Below, piece after piece: positions 7,074-12,261 of a stretch of DNA of 12,261 nt. Source of the DNA: DATFWK01 sp035259345. Lineage in GTDB: Bacteria > Actinomycetota > Thermoleophilia > Miltoncostaeales > Miltoncostaeaceae. The translations under genes were made by a program, and so were the position numbers. How positions within the stretch are numbered: position 1 is the first letter of the stretch; the number at the start of each line of letters is the position of its first letter. The DNA is taken from positions 1-12,261 of the forward strand of contig DATFWK010000022.1 of assembly GCA_035259345.1 (NCBI GenBank), read 5' to 3'. The notes beneath the pieces were generated by a model, which saw only the letters and a list, made by a program, of their open reading frames with translations, was not told where the DNA came from and did no database searches.

Positions 7074-7114
7074 CCGTCCGTTAAGGGGGAGTGAAGAGCT
7101 TGGACGGTTTTTTT
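7074..7114 (+). terminator. Terminator-like hairpin plus T7 in a divergent intergenic region
   Basis: CCGTCC (7074-7079) pairs with GGACGG (7102-7107), loop 22 nt, followed at once by seven T (7108-7114). It reads as an intrinsic terminator on the plus strand, although both flanking genes point away from it. It would stop plus-strand transcripts running antisense through the Crp-like gene. The stem is short and the loop long, so activity is uncertain; the arms may instead be a protein-binding site. Confidence 0.35.
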
Positions 7115-7170
7115 GGGCGGATTTGGGCGACCATCAGACAGTTCAGCCCTGCCAGCCCCCTCCGCGTGGT

Positions 7171-7176
7171 TACACT
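7171..7176 (+). promoter_or_regulatory. Predicted -10 box, leaderless DtxR/MntR-type gene
   Basis: TACACT (TANNNT) ends exactly 6 nt before ATG 7183, the same spacing seen at guaB. There is no Shine-Dalgarno between the two, so a leaderless mRNA is expected. A -35 element is not evident. Confidence 0.55.
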
Positions 7177-7182
7177 TGTGCG

Positions 7183-7872
7183 ATGCCCAAGGCCACTGTG
7201 GGTCCACCCAGGCCGAGCCCGGCCGTCCAGGACTACCTCAAGGCCATCTACCGGGTGGGCGAGGCGACCGGCAGCGGCACCGTGAGCACGTCCCAGGTGG
7301 CGGACGCACTCGGGGTCACCGCCGCCTCCGCCAGCAACATGCTGAAGAAGCTCGGCCAGATGGGCTTCGTGAACCACACGCGCCGCCGCGGGGTGGTCGA
7401 GCTCACGGATTCCGGCCGCCAGGCGGCGCTCGAGGTCGTGCGCCACCACCGCCTGCTCGAGACGTACCTGGTCACGCGGCTCGGCGTGCCCTGGGACGAG
7501 GTGCACCAGGAGGCCGAGGTGCTCGAGCACCACCTCTCCGAGCAGCTCGAGGCGCGCATCGCCGAGGAGCTCGGGCACCCGGAGCGCGACCCTCACGGCG
7601 ACCCGATCCCCACGCTCTCGGGCCAGATCGCCGACGTCCCGGCCGGGCGCCTGTCCGACATGCCCGAGGGTGCGCAGGCGGTCGTCTCACGGGTGAGCGA
7701 CCACGACCCCGCGCTCCTGCGCTACCTCGCCGAGCAGGGCCTGGTGCCGGAGGCGACCGTCGAGGTGCTCGGGCAGGCCCCCTTCGGCGGGCCGCTCTCC
7801 GTGCGGGTCCAGGGCGAGCGGGTGGTCGAGATCCCCCCGGACGCCGCCCGCGCCGTCCACGTCAGCGACTGA
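7183..7872 (+). CDS. DtxR/MntR-family metal-dependent regulator
   Basis: Metal-sensing transcriptional repressor of iron or manganese homeostasis, 229 residues. Order: N-terminal winged HTH (about 14-75; VADALGVTAASASNMLKKL), metal-binding and dimerisation domain (about 76-145), and an SH3/FeoA-like C-terminal domain (about 155-229). By alignment from memory, DtxR site-1 ligands His79, Glu83 and His98 correspond to His89, Glu93 and His108. At the second site DtxR Cys102 is replaced by Glu112, with Glu115 and His116 kept; Asp17 matches MntR Asp8, but the place of MntR Glu11 is Lys20. Glu in place of Cys is the MntR-type signature, so Mn(II) sensing is favoured over Fe(II). The start is ATG at 7183, just after a -10-like box. 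No palindromic DtxR/MntR operator was found nearby and no metal transporter is in the window. Confidence 0.93.
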   Translation: MPKATVGPPRPSPAVQDYLKAIYRVGEATGSGTVSTSQVADALGVTAASASNMLKKLGQMGFVNHTRRRGVVELTDSGRQAALEVVRHHRLLETYLVTRLGVPWDEVHQEAEVLEHHLSEQLEARIAEELGHPERDPHGDPIPTLSGQIADVPAGRLSDMPEGAQAVVSRVSDHDPALLRYLAEQGLVPEATVEVLGQAPFGGPLSVRVQGERVVEIPPDAARAVHVSD

Positions 7873-7881
7873 GGCCGCCTC

Positions 7882-7899
7882 GCGGGCCCGCCGGCCCGC
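7882..7899. terminator. Hairpin between convergent genes
   Basis: GCGGGCC (7882-7888) and GGCCCGC (7893-7899) form a perfect 7-bp all-GC stem with a CGCC loop. It occupies the 27-bp gap between the DtxR/MntR-type stop and the convergent stop at 7900. No U-tract; a shared terminator is likely from position. Confidence 0.5.
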
Positions 7900-8325
7900 T
7901 CAGCCCTCGTCCTCGAAGGGCTCCGACTCGGCGACGAGGTCGTCGACGGTCAGTCCGGTGCTCTGCAGGAAGAACGGCGTGAGCATGTTGAGCGTGTGCC
8001 GGCACGCCGGGCAGATCGGGAGCGGCGGCGGCGGCGGCAGGCCGGGTGTGCGCCCGAGCAGCGAATAGGCGCTGCCGATGTAGCGCCGGCAGACGCCGCA
8101 GTCGCCGGCGCGCGCGTCGAGGCGCACGAGCTCGACGTCGGCGGCACGGAGCTCCTCGAGGTACGCGGCGTGCCGGCGTGCGTAGGCCTCGGCGTCGGCC
8201 GCCAGCGCCCGCCGCGCCTCGGCGGTCCACCCCTCGCGCAGCGCGGTGGCGAACGGCTCAGGGGGATCGGGGACGTCCCGGAACCGCTCGGTCCAGCGGT
8301 CGATGGCGGCGTCCCAGCCGGTCAT
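7900..8325 (-). CDS. Hypothetical protein with two CxxC pairs
   Basis: Not recognised. It encodes 141 residues. The N-terminal half (1-70) is Ala/Glu/Arg-rich and probably helical. The middle has CGVC (Cys76, Cys79) and CPAC (Cys105, Cys108), 25 residues apart, the spacing of a zinc ribbon or treble-clef-like metal site; a proline run (97-101) lies between them. After RHTLNML comes a hydrophobic patch, then a very acidic tail (DDL to EDEG). No signal peptide or membrane helix. The ATG at 8325 is 25 nt after the mqnD stop on the same strand, so co-transcription with mqnD is likely, although no Shine-Dalgarno stands out. Possible roles such as a small zinc protein or a thiol-based adaptor are guesses; the coding call itself rests on full-length openness, codon use and gene packing. 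Confidence 0.75.
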   Translation of the reverse strand: MTGWDAAIDRWTERFRDVPDPPEPFATALREGWTAEARRALAADAEAYARRHAAYLEELRAADVELVRLDARAGDCGVCRRYIGSAYSLLGRTPGLPPPPPLPICPACRHTLNMLTPFFLQSTGLTVDDLVAESEPFEDEG

Positions 8326-8350
8326 GCGTGCGGCTGCCGCCGGACCGGGC

Positions 8351-9190
8351 TCACTCCACGAAGTCGACCGGCACGGCCCGCTCGATCAGCCCGGCGGCGT
8401 GCGCCCGGCCCAGGAGCTCGGCGACCGCCGCCCGCCCGTCCTCGCCGTAGTCGAGCGTGCGGTCGTTCACGTACATCCCCACGAAGCGGTCCGTGAGGTC
8501 CGCGTCGAGCCCCCTCCCGTACCGGGACGCGTGGGCCAGCGCCCCCGCGCGGTGGTCGAGCCCGTAGCGGATGCTCTCGAGGAGCAGCTCGGAGAGCTCG
8601 AGCATCACCTCCTCGCCCAGGTCCCGGCGGACCGCGTTCGCCCCGAGGGGCAGCGGCAGGCCGGTGAGCTCGTGCCACCACTCGCCGAGGTCGATCACCA
8701 GCTCGAGGCCCTGGCGGGCGTAGGTGAGCTGGCCCTCGTGGATGACCAGGCCGGCGTCCGCCGTCCCGCCGGCGACCGCGTCGAGGATCTCGTCGAAGGG
8801 GACGACGACGACGTCCGCCAGCCTGCCCACGGCGAGCTGGAGCTCGAGGTAGGCGCTGGTCAGCTCGCCCGGGATCGCGACCCGGCGGCCAGGCAGCTCG
8901 CCCGGCTCCATGGGCTCGCGGGCCACGACGATCGGGCCGTAGCGGTCGCCCATCGAGGCCCCGTGGGGCAGCAGGCGGTAGCGCTCGGCGACGACGGCGT
9001 AGGCGTGGACCGAGAGCGCCGTCACCTCGAGCTCGCCCCGCATCGCCCAGCGGTTCAGGGTCTCGATGTCCCTGAGCAGGTGCTCGAAGCGGTAGCCGCG
9101 GGTCGGGATCAGCCCGTCGGCGAGCGCGTAGAACATGAACGCGTCGTCGGGGTCCGGGCTGTGCCCGAGTCGGATGAGCCGTTCGCTCAC
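8351..9190 (-). CDS. mqnD: 1,4-dihydroxy-6-naphthoate synthase (futalosine menaquinone pathway)
   Basis: Converts cyclic de-hypoxanthine futalosine to 1,4-dihydroxy-6-naphthoate in the MqnA-MqnD route to menaquinone. It has 279 residues, the normal length for this family, which has a periplasmic-binding-protein-like fold but no signal peptide here, as expected for a cytosolic enzyme. Supporting motifs: GHSPDPDDAFMFYAL at 9-23 (the N-terminal family signature), ALSVHAYA, the P-G-E-L-T-S-A-Y loop, and a C-terminal Y-V-N-D-x-T-L-D-Y-G-E segment. The start is GTG at 9190 with GGAG 6 nt upstream. The family also contains MqnA (chorismate dehydratase) and generic binding proteins; the C-terminal VND..LD.GE pattern favours MqnD. 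Other mqn genes are not in the window. The downstream partner is the two-CxxC protein; the upstream neighbour is a divergent K+ channel. Confidence 0.85.
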   Translation of the reverse strand: MSERLIRLGHSPDPDDAFMFYALADGLIPTRGYRFEHLLRDIETLNRWAMRGELEVTALSVHAYAVVAERYRLLPHGASMGDRYGPIVVAREPMEPGELPGRRVAIPGELTSAYLELQLAVGRLADVVVVPFDEILDAVAGGTADAGLVIHEGQLTYARQGLELVIDLGEWWHELTGLPLPLGANAVRRDLGEEVMLELSELLLESIRYGLDHRAGALAHASRYGRGLDADLTDRFVGMYVNDRTLDYGEDGRAAVAELLGRAHAAGLIERAVPVDFVE

Positions 9191-9196
9191 GTGTCG

Positions 9197-9200
9197 CTCC
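9197..9200 (-). promoter_or_regulatory. Shine-Dalgarno of mqnD
   Basis: Minus-strand GGAG (within GCGGAG) stands 6 nt before the GTG at 9190 and supports that start. This gene therefore appears leadered, unlike guaB and the DtxR/MntR-type gene. Confidence 0.6.
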
Positions 9201-9220
9201 GCGGTCGCCGGGGAGCGGGG

Positions 9221-9226
9221 ATCGTA
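9221..9226 (-). promoter_or_regulatory. Possible -10 box of mqnD
   Basis: Minus-strand TACGAT fits TANNNT and would give a leader of about 24 nt carrying the GGAG site. No -35 element is convincing. Confidence 0.35.
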
Positions 9227-9277
9227 GTCGACGGCGGGCCGGCCGACCGCCGCTGGCGGCCGGCGGCGTTGGCAGGC

Positions 9278-9283
9278 GAGAAT
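9278..9283 (+). promoter_or_regulatory. Possible -10 box of the K+ channel gene
   Basis: GAGAAT keeps the two most conserved -10 positions (A at 2, T at 6) and ends 6 nt before GTG 9290, as at guaB and the DtxR/MntR-type gene. Its first base is off consensus. Confidence 0.35.
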
Positions 9284-9289
9284 CCCGGC

Positions 9290-10288
9290 GTGGGCGGGAG
9301 CCTCCCTATCGAGATCGTGACCCGGTTCAAGGTGCCGCTCCTCATCCTCGGCGCGGCCCTGGTCTACGGGACCGTGGGCTATGTGGCCATCTTCGGCTGG
9401 AGCGGCCTCGACGCGCTCTACATGACGGTCATGACCCTCTCGACCGTCGGCTACCGCGAGGTCCACCCGCTCGACGCCGGCGGCAAGGCGTTCACGATCT
9501 CGCTGATCCTGCTCGGCGTCACGGCCCTGTTCACCGGCCTGGGTATCCTGGCCCACAGCGCGGCCTCGGGTGAGCTCGGGGAGATCATCCGAAGGAGCAG
9601 GGTGGGACGGCAGATCGAGCACCTCAAGGGCCACCACATCGTCTGCGCCTACGGCCGCGTCGGCAGGGCGGCGGTCGAGGAGTTGCGCGCGCACGGCGTG
9701 GACGTGGTCGTGATCGAGACGGACCCGGCGCTGGAGCCGCTGATGCAGCGCGCCGGCGTGCCCTACATCATCGACGACCCCAGCGACGAGGACGTGCTGC
9801 AGGCGGCCGGCGTGGCGCGGGCCGAGGGGCTCGTGTGCGCGGTCGACGACGACGCGGTGAACGTCTACATCACGCTCACCGCCCGGTCGCTGAACCCGCG
9901 CCTCACGATCGTCGCGCGCGCGGCGCGGGGCTCGACCGCGGTCAAGCTCGAGCAGGCCGGCGCCGACCACGTGATCTCGCCCTACGTGGTGAGCGGCAGC
10001 CGCATGGCCTCGCTGGCGCTGCGCCCCGCGCTGGTGGACTTCATCGACATGGTGACCGTCGGGCCGGACCTGCGGCTCGACGAGATCATGGTCCGCGAGG
10101 GGTCGTCGCTGATCGGGCGCACGGTCGAGTCGGCGAGCGAGGAGTACGCCGGGGTCACGGTGCTCGCGCTCAAGCAGGCGAGCGAGGAGGCGATGTCCGC
10201 GCCGCCTTCCGGCGACGCGGTGCTCTCGCCGGGCGACCTGCTCGTCGCCTTCGGTCCGCGGGACGCGCTCGACGCGATGGAAGCCTAA
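9290..10288 (+). CDS. Two-helix potassium channel with RCK/TrkA domains
   Basis: Probable ligand-gated K+ channel subunit of the MthK type; tetrameric, cytoplasmic membrane. It has 332 residues. TM1 is about 10-34 (VPLLILGAALVYGTVGY), then pore helix and filter TVGYRE at 52-57, then TM2 about 66-90 (FTISLILLGVTALFTGLGIL). An RCK/TrkA-N Rossmann domain follows (HHIVCAYGRVGRAAVEEL, fingerprint GRVGRA, acidic end in VIETDP), and a TrkA-C domain at about 255-330 (LDEIMVREGSSLIGRTV to LLVAFGPRDAL). The filter has Arg where classical channels have Gly (GYG). The start is GTG at 9290 because of the -10-like box 6 nt upstream; GTG at 9317 is the alternative and would trim 9 residues. It diverges from mqnD with a shared 99-bp control region. 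Confidence 0.9.
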   Translation: MGGSLPIEIVTRFKVPLLILGAALVYGTVGYVAIFGWSGLDALYMTVMTLSTVGYREVHPLDAGGKAFTISLILLGVTALFTGLGILAHSAASGELGEIIRRSRVGRQIEHLKGHHIVCAYGRVGRAAVEELRAHGVDVVVIETDPALEPLMQRAGVPYIIDDPSDEDVLQAAGVARAEGLVCAVDDDAVNVYITLTARSLNPRLTIVARAARGSTAVKLEQAGADHVISPYVVSGSRMASLALRPALVDFIDMVTVGPDLRLDEIMVREGSSLIGRTVESASEEYAGVTVLALKQASEEAMSAPPSGDAVLSPGDLLVAFGPRDALDAMEA

Positions 10289-10350
10289 GCGGCCGCGCGG
10301 ACCCGACGAAGGTGGACGAACCGCGATCCGCGGGAGACACTTCCCTGGAA

Positions 10351-11829
10351 GTGACAGCATCTCGTGCCTTTCCGGCGCCCGGTCGACGCGGCGCCGCCAT
10401 CGTGATCGGGGCGGCTTGCGTCGTCCTCACGGCCGCCGGGACCGCGCGCTCGGCCCCGCCGTCGTTCACGCCGCCCGTCTCGTTCCCCGCGGGTGACGGC
10501 CCGCGCGGGATCGCGCTCGGCGACGTCAACCGCGACGGCCACCTCGACGTCGTCGTCGCGGACTACGGGCCCGACCAGGACCCCGGCCGCTTCCTCACGC
10601 TCCTGCTCGGAAACGGCGACGGCACGCTGCGCCCGCCGGTGGCGCTGCCGGTGGACCAGGGGCCGTTCGCTGTCGCGCTGGCCGACCTCGACGGCAACGG
10701 CACCGTGGACATCGCCGCGGCCGGATTCTGGTCGGACGTCGTGGACGTCCTCGCCGGCAACGGCGACGGCACGTTCCAGCCGGGGGTCCGCTGGGTCACG
10801 GGCCACGCTCCGGCGTCGGTCGCGATCGCGGACCTGAACCGCGACGGGCGCCCGGACCTCGTGACGGCCAACCGGGCAACGGGCGCCGCGCTGGGGAGCG
10901 TCTCCGTGCTCATGAACGCCGGCGGCACGTTCCCCTCCCACGCCGAGCTGCTCGCCGGGAACGACCCGGCCGGCGTCGTGGCCACGGACCTCACCGGCGA
11001 CGGGATCCCGGATGTCGCAACGGCCAACCGCCTCTCCGGCGACGTGGCGACCCTGGTCGGGCTCGGCGACGGCAGCTTCCGCCAGCCGGCCGGGAGGTTC
11101 GGGTCGGGACCGCTCACCCGCGCGCTCGCGGTCGCGGACGTCAACAACGACGGGGCGCCGGACGTCGTGACGGTCAACAACGGCGGCGACTCGGCCTCCG
11201 TGCTGCTCGGCACGGGGCCCGCCGGACTCCGCCCCACGCTCAGCGTCGCCGCGGGAGGGGGACCGGCGGGCGTGGCGGCCGGGGACCTCAACGGCGACGG
11301 CAAGGCCGACGTGGCGGTCGCCGACTTCACCAGCGGCGGCGTGTCCGTGCTCGCGGGCAACGGCGACGCCAGCTTCGCCCCGGCGATCCAGATCCCCACC
11401 GGCCCCGAGTCGTTCGGGGTGGCCGTGGGGGACATGAACGGCGACGGCCGCCCGGACGTGGTCGTCGGCAATCGCGGGTCGGGCACCGTGTCGGTGCTGC
11501 TCAACACGACGCGCTTCCCGCCGCCGGTCGTGACGACGCGCCCGGCGGTCCGGGTGACGTCGAAGGCCGCGCGCCTGCGCGCCTACGTGGACGCCCACGG
11601 CATCGCGACGACCTACCGGTTCCAGTGGGGCACGAGCCGCCGCTACGGGAAGATGACGAAGGCCGGCAAGGTGGCGGCGGTGGTGGGCCGCCGCACCGTC
11701 GCCGCGGTCCTCCCGCGCCTGCGGCCCGGGACGACGTACCACTTCCGGATCATGGCCGAGACCTCCCTCGGCGGCATCGCCATGGGCCGCGACCACGTGC
11801 TGCACACCGCGCGCCTGGCCAGGAAGTAG
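10351..11829 (+). CDS. Secreted FG-GAP/VCBS repeat protein with fibronectin-III-like C-terminus
   Basis: Extracellular or surface protein, 492 residues from the chosen start. Signal peptide: Arg12-Arg13, hydrophobic AAIVIGAACVVLTAAG, likely cleavage after A-R-S-A near residue 33. Seven FG-GAP/VCBS-type repeats follow, each with a calcium-type loop D-x-N/D-x-D/N-G-x-x-D; these loops start at residues 58, 112, 161, 213, 263, 312 and 361, a period of about 50, which suggests a beta-propeller. From about residue 390 comes a fibronectin-III-like module (TTYRFQWGTSRRYG, LRPGTTYHFRIMAET), a tail often seen in secreted proteins of Thermoleophilia. The start is uncertain: GTG 10351 keeps the twin Arg and signal peptide; GTG 10312 adds 13 residues; GTG 10402 would lose the n-region. 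It lies 62 nt after the channel gene; function (adhesion, binding) is inferred only. Confidence 0.85.
   Translation: MTASRAFPAPGRRGAAIVIGAACVVLTAAGTARSAPPSFTPPVSFPAGDGPRGIALGDVNRDGHLDVVVADYGPDQDPGRFLTLLLGNGDGTLRPPVALPVDQGPFAVALADLDGNGTVDIAAAGFWSDVVDVLAGNGDGTFQPGVRWVTGHAPASVAIADLNRDGRPDLVTANRATGAALGSVSVLMNAGGTFPSHAELLAGNDPAGVVATDLTGDGIPDVATANRLSGDVATLVGLGDGSFRQPAGRFGSGPLTRALAVADVNNDGAPDVVTVNNGGDSASVLLGTGPAGLRPTLSVAAGGGPAGVAAGDLNGDGKADVAVADFTSGGVSVLAGNGDASFAPAIQIPTGPESFGVAVGDMNGDGRPDVVVGNRGSGTVSVLLNTTRFPPPVVTTRPAVRVTSKAARLRAYVDAHGIATTYRFQWGTSRRYGKMTKAGKVAAVVGRRTVAAVLPRLRPGTTYHFRIMAETSLGGIAMGRDHVLHTARLARK
10522..11510 (+). repeat. Seven tandem FG-GAP/VCBS protein repeats
   Basis: Loop-starting Asp codons are at 10522, 10684, 10831, 10987, 11137, 11284 and 11431, i.e. 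147-162 bases apart. Most units continue with a V-A-D/G-N segment and then S-V-L-x-G-x-G-D-G-x-F. The repeats are diverged at the DNA level and share mainly the GAC-ctc/gtc-AAC-ggc-GAC-GG core. Confidence 0.85.
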
Positions 11830-11837
11830 CTCTCAAG

Positions 11838-11852
11838 GCGCGGAAGCCGCGT
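11838..11852. terminator. Small hairpin between convergent genes
   Basis: CGCGG (11839-11843) and CCGCG (11847-11851) with an AAG loop, plus a possible G-U closing pair, sit in the 30-bp gap between two convergent stops. No U-tract. Its position, rather than its strength, suggests a terminator. Confidence 0.3.
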
Positions 11853-11859
11853 CCCGGGC

Positions 11860-12261
11860 TCAGGCCGCGTGCGCCCTCCGCAGCACGCACATGCCCTCCC
11901 CCTCCGCGGCCAGCGTCCCGTCGGCCAGGCGGATCGCGACGGTCGCGCGATAGCCGCGCTCCGATCGCTGCGTGAGCCGGCTCCGCAGGTGGAGCTCTCC
12001 GTCGAGGGGGATGGGGCGGCGCAGCCAGTAGCGCACCTTGGCGGTCATGGCCCACATGCCGTGCGGCGCGCCGGCATAGACCAGCATCTCGTCGACCAGG
12101 AGGCCCACGATCCCGCCGTGGAGGCGGTCCGGATAGCCCTGGAAGACCTCCGCGGGGACGAACGTGGCGACGGCGTCGGTGCCGTCGCGGTAGATGCGGA
12201 GGCGAAGGCCGGCCGGGTTGCCGGCGCCGCAGACGAAGCAGTCCGGGCAGGCCGGCGGGTT
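11860..12261 (-). CDS. Hotdog-fold thioesterase (PaaI/THEM4-like), 5' end cut by window edge
   Basis: Probable acyl-CoA thioesterase of the 4HBT superfamily; cytosolic. 133 C-terminal residues are visible, nearly the whole usual length, and the frame stays open through the right edge, so the start lies outside. The visible N-terminus has CPDCFVCGAGNPAGL, a Cys-rich motif common at the start of this subgroup, and the active-site region is LHGGIVGLLVDEML, where HGG and the downstream Asp/Glu match the THEM4-like hotdog motif. The C-terminal strand pattern (VRYWLRRPIPL, GEGMCVL) fits the second half of the hotdog sheet. GTG at 12108 is inside the active-site helix and is not a start. Substrate unknown. 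It converges on the FG-GAP gene with a 30-bp gap. Confidence 0.85.
   Translation of the reverse strand, partial: NPPACPDCFVCGAGNPAGLRLRIYRDGTDAVATFVPAEVFQGYPDRLHGGIVGLLVDEMLVYAGAPHGMWAMTAKVRYWLRRPIPLDGELHLRSRLTQRSERGYRATVAIRLADGTLAAEGEGMCVLRRAHAA

Noticed and set aside
10290..10297. Palindrome GCGGCCGC after the channel stop
   Set aside because: An 8-bp GC palindrome is easily found by chance here, and it has too little stem-loop structure to call a terminator.
9191..10360. Upstream extension of the mqnD frame to 10360 on the minus strand
   Set aside because: The extension is antisense to the K+ channel and has no family likeness; GTG 9190 has a Shine-Dalgarno and gives the normal MqnD length.
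10285..11805. Minus-strand open frame (506 codons) opposite the FG-GAP gene
   Set aside because: Shadow of the repeat gene; its apparent repeats are only the reverse reading of the FG-GAP codons.
12106..12108. GTG 12108 as the thioesterase start
   Set aside because: It falls inside the HGG...VDE active-site segment; the frame remains open and homologous up to the right edge.

Overview
This is a GC-rich window (roughly 70-75% G+C by eye) with dense genes, GTG starts, 4-base GTGA start/stop overlaps and several starts that look leaderless. It suggests a high-GC Actinomycetota chromosome. A futalosine-pathway menaquinone gene, a DtxR/MntR regulator with a C-terminal SH3-like domain, and a secreted FG-GAP protein ending in a fibronectin-III-like module are compatible with Thermoleophilia (Solirubrobacter/Gaiella-like bacteria). 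That placement is inference. No mobile element, CRISPR array, tRNA or rRNA was seen.

Left block, minus strand (1-4577): an IMP-dehydrogenase-family gene (guaB), transketolase (tkt) and glucose-6-phosphate dehydrogenase (zwf, cut by the left edge) lie head to tail with gaps of 40 and -4 bases. They look like one transcription unit joining pentose-phosphate flux to purine nucleotide metabolism. The guaB product keeps the catalytic Cys loop but lacks the usual Arg-Tyr dyad in the mobile flap, so its exact reaction is open.

Second block, plus strand (4645-6228): diverging from guaB are a small lipoprotein of unknown function, a LuxR-type regulator with a degenerate receiver domain, and a two-helix membrane protein overlapping the regulator by GTGA. 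A 15-bp hairpin separates this block from a convergent Crp/Fnr-family regulator (6294-7055, minus).

Third block (7056-9190): the Crp-like gene diverges from a DtxR/MntR-type metalloregulator (7183-7872, plus). This converges on a minus-strand pair: mqnD, followed downstream by a 141-residue protein with two CxxC pairs and no recognised family.

Right block (9290-12261): diverging from mqnD is a two-helix K+ channel with RCK/TrkA domains and the filter TVGYRE. After it comes a secreted seven-repeat FG-GAP/VCBS protein, which converges on a THEM4/PaaI-like hotdog thioesterase cut by the right edge.

There is no obvious multi-gene novel defence or mobile system. The best leads are the divergent GuaB flap, the pseudo-receiver/membrane-protein pair, the two-CxxC orphan beside mqnD, the non-GYG channel filter, and a recurring -10-like hexamer exactly 6 nt before start codons.
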